DNA of 64,000 nucleotides from Ceratobasidium sp. AG-K. Taxonomy: Eukaryota; Basidiomycota; Agaricomycetes; Cantharellales; Ceratobasidiaceae. The position numbers were made by a program, and so were the translations under genes. The stretch's first letter is position 1, and each line of letters starts with the position of its first letter. This document shows, one piece after another, positions 56,588-64,000 of the stretch. Under the pieces are notes generated by a model. The model was not told where the DNA came from, ran no database searches, and was given only the letters and a program-made list of their open reading frames with translations. Location: assembly GCA_037039685.1 (NCBI GenBank), contig JAWNGF010000013.1:1261001-1325000 (forward strand). The letters are read 5' to 3'.

Positions 56588-56601
56588 AGAACAAGTCTTG
56601 T
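56588..56601 (+). promoter_or_regulatory. Self-priming primer-binding site
   Basis: AGAACAAGTCTTGT starts 2 nt after the LTR and is the exact reverse complement of ACAAGACTTGTTCT at 56435-56448, inside the LTR about 30 bp after the TATA box. No tRNA-type PBS (such as TGGTAGC) is seen. This is the arrangement of Tf1/sushi elements, in which the 5' end of the RNA folds back to prime reverse transcription. Confidence 0.75.
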
Positions 56602-56993
56602 TGCCTTTGCTGCGGATACAGCCTTTGTCGCTGTCAGAACCAGGTCTTTCATCACCAGGTCACCTCTGAGCATTTGCACACCCCTCACCATTGTCAGCTA
56701 ATACCCCCATCTCTCCCATGCATCATTTACATGTTGAGGCACACTGCAGCTTGCACCCATTAGCCTGTCAACAACGTCCCCTATCCTCTGATATCACTGA
56801 ACCGTGGCCACCTAATCAGGAAGCACCATTCATATATTCTATTGGAACAAGGACCTCTGAGACCATTGCACTGAACCAACCGTCGACTAGGTTCCCCCTA
56901 TACATTCCATCTCTACCCAGGGGATATATTTTCTATAACAAACATTACTAGCCAATTTTGGTCAAAGTACACCAGGAAGCGCATTTATTGTAG

Positions 56994-58658
56994 ATGTCCA
57001 ACAGAAGCCACGTGAATTCAGCAGATTCCTACCAAGCAACAATGTCTTCCATGATGCCCTCCTTCTCTAAGGGCAAAAGCCCCATTGCAATACCTCCACC
57101 AGAAACCCCCCTCCATCAAACTCGCTTCTCAGAACCTCCCCCATCAAGGAAAGAAGGCAACAGGGAAAGATCAGTAGGGGATACAACCATTTGTTCCCAA
57201 CCGGCCCCCTACAAAACCTTTGACGCAGAATCAAGACCACTGTCTCCTGCCATTAGGGAATACAAGGGTGACTCCTGGTGGGAAACCCGTGAAGGCGATT
57301 TTCAAAAAGAAGTCCTCTTCATTCTCAGAGAATTATTGTTACGCCATAGCCTCATGGCAGAGAGGTTGGAACACGTCGAACAATGGATCCTACATAATAG
57401 GGATGATGGAAATATCTGCATTGACCGACTGACAGAAATCGCGGATCAGAATTGCGAACTATACAACGAAATGACAGATCAACATGGAATAACAAGGGAT
57501 GCAGTTCGGGCACAAGGAATTGTATCAAGTGGGAGGCCAACGGGAGGAAGTGGAACAACTGTGGCCCAAACCAACACCCTAACAACCAGTCAACTAGGAT
57601 TGTCGCTAGGAGGAGGAACGGCAACCTGAGGACTAAGGGGCTCTATGATGCAATTTGCACCACACTTGTCAGGAGCAACAACAGCCCCAACATCTTTGAT
57701 CTTTGGAAGTGGAAGAACGGAAAAATCAGCAGTGTCCAAACCAACTGAATTCCAGGGGGAGCAAGGAGCCAAGGCTAGGGATTTTACTTACTCCTGCGCA
57801 AATTACATTGCTGACTCCCACTACGCCACTGCCTCGGATGAAAAAAAGATCTGTCTTATCATTTTGTACCTACGCAGCCCTGCCATTGACTGGATTCGCC
57901 CTTTCCAAGACCTACACAATGCAGGTGTACCCCAAGCCATTTTTACGAGTCTAGATATCTTTCAGCAGGAGTGGGAATTAGCCTTTGGCAAAATAGAGCA
58001 AGTAGAGGTCTACAGACAGAAATACAAGGCACTTTCCCAGACCAAAACAGTGGTCGAATACCTCACCCAATTTAGGATTCTGTCGGCACCGCTAGACTAC
58101 AACAAGCAGACCCTGAAAGACGACTTCTATGCAGGGCTCAAGGACAACATCAAGGATATGCTAACCTCCCAGGCCTATAATCGTCACAATGCAACACTAC
58201 AGGAACTGTTTACTAGGACCCAGGAAATTGATGCCACGCTCATTGCAAGGAACATGGAGAAAAAGGGAACCAACGTCCTGGAGAGGGAGACTTTGAGCGG
58301 CACCCAGAAGTGGGTAATCACAAGCGCAACAGTGCATAGATACCAGAAAGGAGAGGCGATCTACACGGTTACTCCCCAGGGCAGCAAGAAGGGCACGATT
58401 GAGTCAATTAGCAAGAACAAATGCGGTTTCCTTACCCCCAAGGTCAAATGGGCTGATGGAACAACATCGGAAATCCCCTTTAGCTTCATCAAACCAGATG
58501 TTTGCCAGGCTAGGGTGGAAGTAGCAGCGGTCACAAGCGAAACCACCTGTTATTGCTGCCAGAAAAAGGGGCATATCGCTAAAGATTGTCAAACGCAAAT
58601 AGCAGCCCTGGAAGAAGTTGTTACTAGTGATTTGGAGTTGGGAAAAGGCAGCGACTGA
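56994..58658 (+). pseudogene. Chromovirus gag, interrupted by one stop
   Basis: The ATG at 56994 ('MSNRSHVNSADSYQATMSSM') opens a Pro/Ser-rich then helical N-terminal part ('EVLFILRELLLRHSLMAERL'). TGA at 57627-57629 interrupts, and the same frame reopens at once and runs to TGA at 58656. The second part holds the retrotransposon gag core 'EFQGEQGAKARDFTYSCANY', 'LRSPAIDWIRPFQDL', 'FQQEWELAFGKIEQVEVYRQ', and the nucleocapsid knuckle 'CYCCQKKGHIAKDC' (CX2CX4HX4C, 58548-58590). It packages the RNA in virus-like particles. Only the one nonsense change separates the halves. Confidence 0.9.
58640..58646 (+). promoter_or_regulatory. Candidate -1 ribosomal frameshift heptamer between gag and pol
   Basis: G GGA AAA in the gag frame, followed 9 nt later by the gag stop TGA (58656). 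The pol frame is exactly -1 relative to gag and is already open here, reading on into 'RLRGASGALKLELD' and the protease. A possible short stem (AGGG...CCCT) follows. Position and frame fit programmed slippage; a chance mutation could also explain it. Confidence 0.5.
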
Positions 58659-58681
58659 GGGGAGCATCAGGCGCCCTAAAG

Positions 58682-59086
58682 TTGGAATTAGATCGTGTAA
58701 TCTCAGGAAATCGGAAGCAGTCTGTAAACAAAATATATCTTTGTTCCACCAAATATGCAGACCAGCTTTGCATTCCCATCACAATTGAAAGCCTGAAAAA
58801 CCTTATTACCATAGCCATGATTGACTCAGGGGCATTGGGAAATTTCATTAGCTCCAAATATGTAAAGAAACACAAAATCCCAACAAAAAAGAAGAAGACA
58901 GCAAGAAGGGTCCAGGTGATAGATGGCCGACCAATAGCAAATGGTTTAATTGACAAGGAATGCACCTTCCAAGTCATTATGAACGATCATGTGGAAGAAA
59001 TTACTTGCGATATTGCACCACTAGGCCGACACACTGTGGTTCTGGGTATTCCCTGGCTAAAGAAACATAACCCAAAAATCGATTAG
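58682..59086 (+). pseudogene. Chromovirus aspartic protease (start of pol)
   Basis: 'ITIAMIDSGALGNFISSKYV' carries the catalytic D-S-G; the flap and 'GRPIANGLIDKECTFQVIMN' and 'DIAPLGRHTVVLGIPWLKKH' (ILG-like signature) follow. The frame is stopped by TAG at 59084 just after 'NPKID', and the same frame continues behind it. Family members have Trp there, so TGG to TAG is likely. Confidence 0.9.
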
Positions 59087-59157
59087 GCAGCAGGAACATT
59101 AGAATTTGAATCAGATTACTGCAAGGAAGAATGTCTATATGAGGACTGCAACGCCAT

Positions 59158-59172
59158 AGAAGGGGGAGTAGT
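59158..59172 (+). repeat. Internal copy of the polypurine tract (1)
   Basis: AGAAGGGGGAGTAGT, identical to 60577-60591 and one base different from the 3' PPT at 62813-62827. In the pol frame it encodes E-G-G-V-V. Confidence 0.7.
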
Positions 59173-59272
59173 TGGCCAACTTCCCGACAAATACATGGAA
59201 TTCAATGATGTTTTTGTTTCCAAAGAAGTGGACAAGCTACTGCCACATTGACCATATGACCTCAAAATTGAA

Positions 59273-60559
59273 TTGGAACTGGGTGCTAAACCCAAAATTG
59301 GTGTGGTGTACTCCCTCACTAAGGAAGAAGATCAAATCTTGAGAAAATGGATCAACGAAAATCTGGATAAAGGATTCATTGTTCCCTCCACATCCCAATG
59401 GGCATCACCAGTAATGTTTGTCAAGTGGCACAATATAGAAGGTGTTCCCCAACCCCCAAGATTGTGCATGGATTATCAATACCTCAACAGCCAAACCAAG
59501 AAAAACCATTACCCACTGCCTAGAACTGACGATCTTATTGAATGGGTTAAAGGTGCCAAGATATTCACCAAATTTGATCTCAAATCTGGGTACAACCTGG
59601 TCAGGGTAGCAGATGAGGACGTTCACAAAACAGCGTTCAGAACCAAATATGGACTGTTTGAAACAAAAGTCATGCCTTTCGGCCTCACTAATGCACCGGC
59701 CACCTTTCAAAACATGATGGACGCTGGGTTCAGGGACATCAAAGGGGTGTACATGGAAATCTACATTGATGATATCCTAATCTTCTCCGAAAATCCTGAA
59801 GAGCATGCCATGCATGTGAAGGAGGTCCTGTGCTGTCTACAACGCCTGGGTCTCTATTGCTCCCTCAAGAAATGCTCTTTTCATGTCTCTAAGGTAGACT
59901 ACCTAGGGCTAGTCATATCAGGAGAACTGGTTGAGATGCAAGAGGAAAAAATCTTGACAATCAAAAAATGGCCGACACCCAAGAATGTTACAGATGTGCA
60001 GACGTTCCTGGGATTTGCGAATTTCTACCGGCACTTTATCCGAAATTATACCCATATAGTACGACCCCTGTATGATTTGACAATGAAAACAAAACAATGG
60101 GAATGGGGAACAGAAGCGGAACTTGCCTTCCAGGGACTAATCAAGGAATTCATCAAGGTGCCCATCCTTCTACAACCTGACCAAGACAAAGGGTTCATCA
60201 TCAAATGTGATGCATCAGACAAAGCTACAGGAGCAGTCCTTAACCAATATGGCCCTGACAACAAACTCCACCCTGTTGCATTTATGTCCAAAAGCCTATC
60301 CCCAGCAGAACGTAACTACAACATCTTTGATGAGGAACTCTTGGCAATCATCAAAGCATTCAAAGAATGGTGTCATCTTTTGGAAGGAACAGAGATCCCA
60401 GTATTGCTTGTTACAGATCACAAAAACCTGGAATATTTCATGACCTCTAAAGTGTTGACGAAAAGACAGAACAGATGGGCCGTCTTCCTCTCGGAGTTTA
60501 ACTTCCAAATCAAGTACAGAGCTGGCAACCTTAATGGCAAAGCGGATGTGCTCAGTTGA
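59273..60559 (+). pseudogene. Chromovirus reverse transcriptase and RNase H
   Basis: In the protease frame after a TGA near 59249. RT: 'GFIVPSTSQWASPVMFVKW', 'LCMDYQYLNSQTKKNHYPLP', 'IFTKFDLKSGYNLVRVADED', 'VMPFGLTNAPATFQNMMDAG' and the active site 'YIDDILIFSENPEEHAMH' (59762), 'VDYLGLVIS', 'VQTFLGFANFYRHFI'. RNase H: 'FIIKCDASDKATGAVLNQYG', 'YNIFDEELLAIIKAFKEW', 'LVTDHKNLEYFM' and 'AGNLNGKADVLS', where TGA at 60557 replaces the usual Arg. All RT catalytic residues (D, DD) and RNase H D/E/D are present. Synthesises element cDNA in the particle. Confidence 0.95.
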
Positions 60560-60576
60560 CAAAGTGACCACAACCT

Positions 60577-60591
60577 AGAAGGGGGAGTAGT
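60577..60591 (+). repeat. Internal copy of the polypurine tract (2)
   Basis: AGAAGGGGGAGTAGT, between RNase H and integrase, with preceding CT as in the 3' PPT (CTAGAAGGGGG). Confidence 0.7.
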
Positions 60592-60631
60592 CCCTCAAAA
60601 ACCCCTACTTTCGCCGCATCTCTTCATCAAT

Positions 60632-61774
60632 TTGGCAGAAGAGGGACCTCAGGGTATGGCATCGTCCACAGATATTCGGCAAGCAGTCAAGGATCAGACA
60701 CAAAAAGATGAATACGTTAGATCAATCTGGGCTTTCCTTAGCAACCACCCAGAAAAAGCGCCTGCCTCAGTACAAAAAGAATTCAAAGACTGGAAGATTA
60801 GGAATGACATGATGTACCGCAAAGGAAGGATCTACATCCCAAACAACAATGAGATCAAGCGCCAGATCCTAGAACTCCACCATGACAACAAAGCAGTTGG
60901 ACACATGGGTCAAGCAAAAACACTGGAAATGATCAAACGGCAGTATTGGTGGCCATCCATGAAGGCCTATGTCAACAAATACGTGTCATCATGCAATTTA
61001 TGCCAGCGGTCAAAACCCATTAATCAACAACCTCTGGGGGAATTACAACCACTTGAACTCCCCTCCAAACCCTGGCAACACATTTCGGTTGATATGATCG
61101 TCAAACTCCCCCTGTCCAAGGGCCTAGACTCAATATTGGTCATTGTTGACACCCTGACCAAGATGGCACACTTCATCCCATGCACTGAAAGAACCACGTC
61201 ACCCAAGCTCGCGGAACTGTTCATGGAACACTGCTGGAAGCTACATGGCACCCCAGAAACAGTTGTATCAGATCGTGGACCAACCTTCGCATCCAAATTC
61301 ATGAAGGAGCTCTATCAGGCCCTGAACATCCGGCCTAGACTTTCTACAGCTTACCACCCTGAAACTGACGGACATATGGAGCGCATCAATCAAACGGTTG
61401 AGGCTTTCATTCAGACATACTGCGCCTTCAAGCAACACGACTGGGCTTCACTTTTACCCTTTGCCGAATTTGCATAAAACAACTTGTTCCATTCTAGCAT
61501 TGGTATGACACCTCTCTTTGCCAACACGGCTTGCCACCCATCAATCAAAGGTACACCAGTGGAAGATGGTTCCGTCCCAGAAGCTGTGGCACATGCGCAA
61601 CGTATCCAAGACAACCTGGACAAAGCTAAGGCTAGTTTGGTCCTGAGCAAAGAACGGGACAAGGAATATGCGGACAAAAGATGGCAAGGAGATCCCTTTA
61701 TCCAGGGCAATAAGGTTTGGCTAAGCCATGATCACATCATGACCAATCGGCCATCCTTGAAAATTATTGCATAA
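60632..61774 (+). pseudogene. Chromovirus integrase
   Basis: Zinc-binding HHCC 'LHHDNKAVGHMGQAKTLEMI' ... 'SSCNLCQRSKPINQQP'; catalytic core 'HISVDMIVKLPLS' (first D), 'VVSDRGPTFASKFMKELYQA' (second D), 'TAYHPETDGHMERINQTVEA' (E). TAA at 61475 interrupts 'LPFAEFA', where families have Tyr-Asn-Asn. The same frame goes on with 'SSIGMTPLFANTACHPS', 'DKRWQGDPFIQGNKVWLS', then shifts near 61760. Confidence 0.94.
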
Positions 61775-62654
61775 ACGACTCGGCCCCTTCACTATCCTGG
61801 AAGCAGTAGGGAGGAACGCAGACAAACTACAACTCCTGCCTTCTATGACCATGCATCCAGTAATCAATGTATCACGCCTAGCCAAATATGAGGAAGATGA
61901 AATTGAGGGCTGCCATGTGGATCCACCCCCACCAATCAAGACACCAGAAGGCAAAGAAGAATATGAGGTAGAACGCATCCAAAGTTCCAAGTTGGAGAAA
62001 GGAATCCTGAAGTATTTCATCAAATGGAAGGGCTACACTGTGGAACATGACTCTTGGGAACCCTTGGAGAACCTTGGCAACGCATCAGAACTCATTAATG
62101 AGTTCCACCAGGAACATCCAGATGCCATCGAAGAAGTCTCCAGAGTTACCAGGAAGCATCGCCATGAGGAAACAAGGGATGACTTGGCAGCCGATAACAA
62201 GGAAGAATGGCCCATTAGGCGTTCTAAGCGTATAAAAGAGGCTGCTGGGATCCAAGTCCCTCATCAAAAAACTTTTACCTACTCCAGTCCTACACTACAA
62301 CCCTCAACTCCCACTTCACTTGCTGCACCATGTCCTCCCAACACCAATCCACCAACTCAGTCATGGTCCAGGTCTACCACAACCTTTACACCTGCTTGGC
62401 CGCCTTCAAGCGGTCCCTCAAAGTCGTACCCCCCCAGGAGCAAGGCATGTACTGGCATCCCGGCATGCGCCAACACTTCTACTTTATCATATCCGCACGC
62501 TACTGGTCAGGAGAGGCACCTAGGTTGTTTGTCGGTCGCCCCCTTGTTTGCTGGCCCAACTGGATTGCCTACGCAGCCGACAACATCCACAACGCCCTTG
62601 AGATCCTGGACAGGTCTTGCAAGGTCCGTCTCGGAGGCAACCCATTTGCAATAG
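61767..62654 (+). pseudogene. Integrase C-terminus with chromodomain
   Basis: Continues the integrase in a shifted frame: 'HKRLGPFTILEAVGRNADKL', 'HPVINVSRLAKYEEDEIEG', then the chromodomain 'YEVERIQSSKLEKGILKYFI', 'KWKGYTVEHDSWEPLENLGN', 'ASELINEFHQEHP' (about 61960-62115), with the aromatic cage positions Y, W, W visible. Chromodomains of chromoviruses guide insertion, often to H3K9-methylated chromatin. After a nuclear-localisation-like 'RRSKRIKEA' the frame becomes low-complexity Pro/Ser/Thr and overlaps the downstream extra ORF, so the true end of pol is probably before about 62330. Confidence 0.9.
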
Positions 62655-62803
62655 TCAACCTCACTGTCGGCCTAGAGGTTAGGGAGGGGGCAGTAATTGA
62701 TTTGACAGATGACGAGGAGGATTATGGGGTGTGGACAGGGACAGGGTCAGCTGAGGACCCCTTTGTATTTAATGACACTGAGGAGTTTGTGCTGGTGGAG
62801 TGA
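62330..62803 (+). CDS. Extra ORF of the chromovirus, 157 aa, with SUMO-interaction-like motif
   Basis: ATG at 62330 in context CACCATGTC, no stops for 157 codons, ending 9 bases before the polypurine tract. The frame is the only one here with protein-like composition: 'VMVQVYHNLYTCLAAFKRSL', 'PPQEQGMYWHPGMRQHFYFI', 'SARYWSGEAPRLFVGRPLVC', 'WPNWIAYAADNIHNALEILD', 'GGNPFAIVNLTVGLEVREGA'. Residues 122-131 (62693-62722) read VIDLTDDEED: a hydrophobic V-I-D-L core followed by acidic residues, the textbook SUMO-interaction motif. The rest of the tail is acidic too. Not part of standard gag-pol. It is intact although gag and pol carry stops. No known enzymatic motif; a role in targeting or host chromatin interaction is inference. 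Confidence 0.75.
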   Translation: MSSQHQSTNSVMVQVYHNLYTCLAAFKRSLKVVPPQEQGMYWHPGMRQHFYFIISARYWSGEAPRLFVGRPLVCWPNWIAYAADNIHNALEILDRSCKVRLGGNPFAIVNLTVGLEVREGAVIDLTDDEEDYGVWTGTGSAEDPFVFNDTEEFVLVE

Positions 62804-62812
62804 GCCTGACCT

Positions 62813-62826
62813 AGAAGGGGGGGTAG
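62813..62826 (+). promoter_or_regulatory. 3' polypurine tract
   Basis: AGAAGGGGGGGTAG directly abuts the 3' LTR start TGTCA at 62827. It primes plus-strand DNA synthesis in LTR elements. Confidence 0.85.
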
Positions 62827-63269
62827 TGTCATGACCTTTTCTCTTTCCTTGTTTCCTTTCCTGTTTGTCTTGTGTTTGGTCTCGTTCTTCTCGCCTTGGC
62901 GCATTTAGTCGCCTTTCTGTAAGCCATGGTCACGGGACATGCCTGCCTGGCACGTCTTCTCTCTGCCTTGTTTGCCATGGACTTATCTTGTGTCCTTTGT
63001 CTTGCCTGCACTTCCCTCGGACTCTTGCTTTTTCCTTGTTCTCTCCCTTGTCGCCTTCTATCTATTGTACATAGCCACACTAGATAGTATATATACCAGC
63101 GACCCAAGTCTTGTCCCTACAAGACTTGTTCTCTTGTCGTTTTCCCCATCACTCATTGCGTGACTCACTTAGGCCTAAGCGCCATACATTCGACCCTCGT
63201 CGTCACCCCAACCCCCATCCTCACTGCCTGTGGAGTCTCAGCCTCCAAGGTTCAACTAGGGTTGTGACA
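62827..63269 (+). repeat. 3' LTR of the chromovirus
   Basis: 443 bp, TGTCATGACC...GGTTGTGACA; same length as the 5' LTR, with 430 of 443 bases equal by direct comparison. Confidence 0.96.
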
Positions 63270-63274
63270 ACGTG

Positions 63275-64000
63275 GGTCTGTGAGCAACATCACAAAGCAT
63301 CAAAATTTTCGATTGGTTCCCATGCTGATGAATGGTACTTCTAATAGGCATGGTGCCCCTGCCACTTATGGCTTCCTTGCTGCTGACACCAGTAATGGTT
63401 CCTTGTGCACGCATATAGTCAATGAATGCATTCTGATTGTTTGCAATCCATTATTGGCTATCCATGCACCACTAAGATGGCTCAGGAATGATGTATCATT
63501 GTGGTCCAATGCCTAGAAGGCATAACTATTGGTTGGTGCATTGTTTTCAATGGCTATATGTGCTTGGTTATTGCGGTTCTTGTGTCTTGCTGGTGTGTTA
63601 AACTTTCTTTGCAGACGGTCCCACTCATTGTTTGCATTCTTCTTGTATGCACTTCCTCCCAGCTGTCAACATTCAGCTGCCCATTGGCCAATGCAACTGC
63701 AGTTGTTGCATTTAGAGTTTGATTTGTTGGGTGATTGGGGTGCAGGCTGGTGATTAGGGTTGTTCTTCATGAACTTGGGGTGCCTGGGCTTTGTGTTTCC
63801 ATGGAATGCATTGTTACCTGTGTTTCTGGTAGTTTGTCTGTGTGCTTCAGCCATAATTCAGGCTCTAATGTCACCTATCTGGTTGGCTTGCTTGTTTAGG
63901 TCCTGTTGGTTGATGTTAAAGCTGATTGATTGAGTGAATGAGTCCCAGCTTTTGGGCAAGCTAGCAACTAATGCGGTAATAAAATCAACCTCAGAGCAGG
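63275..64000 (-). pseudogene. Copia gag remnant with altered zinc knuckle
   Basis: Minus-strand reading gives 'VDFITALVASLPKSWDSFTQ' near 63960, 'IMAEAHRQTTRN', then an Asn/Pro-rich basic stretch and 'KCNNCSCIGQWAAEC' (63669-63713): CX2CX4-Q-X4C, with Gln (CAA) where His belongs. Further left is 'SGAWIANNG', where copia proteases have the D-S/T-G active site. Stops interrupt between these segments. The element continues past the window. Confidence 0.85.

Larger units (their letters stand above)
56143..63269 (+). mobile_element. Ty3/gypsy chromovirus (Tf1/sushi-like), full length with both LTRs
   Basis: 7,127 bp, inserted in the copia element in opposite orientation. Two 443-bp LTRs, TGTCA...TGACA ends, 5-bp target duplication, self-priming PBS, gag with zinc knuckle, pol in the order protease, reverse transcriptase, RNase H, integrase, chromodomain, then an extra ORF and a polypurine tract directly before the 3' LTR. 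Coding is interrupted by TGA at 57627, TAG at 59084, TGA at about 59249, TGA at 60557, TAA at 61475 and a frameshift near 61760, so this copy is not autonomous. The pol order with a C-terminal chromodomain defines the chromovirus clade. Confidence 0.96.
53238..64000 (-). mobile_element. Degenerate Ty1/copia LTR retrotransposon, split by a nested chromovirus and open at the right edge
   Basis: Minus-strand order from the right: gag with 'SLPKSWDSFTQSISFNINQ' (near 63900) and zinc knuckle 'CNNCSCIGQWAAEC', protease remnant 'WIANNG', [insertion 56143-63269], 'CLVNLISLSEVTDN' and 'WYEWHKILGHIGPQALEQIK' (pre-integrase), integrase with 'CKACIQAKVH' and 'YSAHQNGITERLKRTLTKKA', a Ser/Pro-rich linker, then 'CTRPDIAYAVTYLSQFN' (extreme C-terminus of RT) and RNase H 'WLSKKQSTLALSTMEAKYMS' to 'HFVHNTIKN'. 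Stops and frameshifts are frequent. Most of the reverse transcriptase is deleted: the linker runs straight into its last motif near 54250. Other decay: knuckle His is Gln, and protease D-S/T-G is NNG. Non-autonomous fossil. Confidence 0.9.

Overview
The window looks like nuclear DNA of a basidiomycete. Genes are split by many 50-60 nt introns with GTRNGY donors, both strands are densely coded, and the families fit an Agaricomycete: a PL3 pectate lyase, a GMC oxidoreductase, an S41 protease of fungal type, a beta-trefoil protein pair and a BTB pair. Family content recalls Rhizoctonia-like plant-associated fungi, but the species is inference. No rRNA, tRNA or CRISPR was seen.

Layout. 1-0.7 kb: 3' end of a TPR-like gene. 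2.7-7.0 kb: tandem duplication of a secreted PL3 pectate lyase, first copy intact, second a pseudogene. 7.7-9.3 kb (-): extended SDR (epimerase/dehydratase type). 10.8-15.4 kb: RSE1/SF3B3, a U2 snRNP core subunit. 16.1-23.3 kb: tandem pair of secreted metallophosphoesterases of the yeast YHR202W type. 25.0-27.5 kb: secreted GMC oxidoreductase with an apparent 2-nt frameshift. 27.7-30.1 kb: a small unknown gene and a four-TM membrane protein. 30.9-33.6 kb (-): secreted S41 serine protease. 34.2-37.9 kb: VPS11, a HOPS/CORVET subunit with a RING. 39.0-41.4 kb (-): tandem pair of small beta-trefoil-like proteins with duplicated promoters. 43.9-44.6 kb (-): HSP20-like protein. 46.0-48.9 kb (-): UvrD/Srs2-like helicase with lesions. 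49.2-49.4 kb: hAT-type MITE with perfect 8-bp target duplication. 50.1-51.8 kb: tandem BTB pair, first copy frameshifted.

52-64 kb is a transposon nest: the 5' part of a pogo-type DNA transposon, then a degenerate Ty1/copia element on the minus strand (LTR at 53.24-53.47 kb, running off the window end), into which a complete Ty3/gypsy chromovirus (56,143-63,269, plus strand) inserted. The chromovirus has two 443-bp LTRs, a 5-bp target duplication with one mismatch, a Tf1-like self-priming site, a candidate -1 gag/pol frameshift site, a C-terminal chromodomain, internal copies of its polypurine tract, and an additional 157-codon ORF before the 3' LTR that carries a SUMO-interaction-like motif. 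Nearly all LTR-LTR differences are CpG transitions.

The housekeeping genes (RSE1, VPS11) are single and intact. Secreted or accessory genes sit between them as recent tandem pairs, often with one member damaged.
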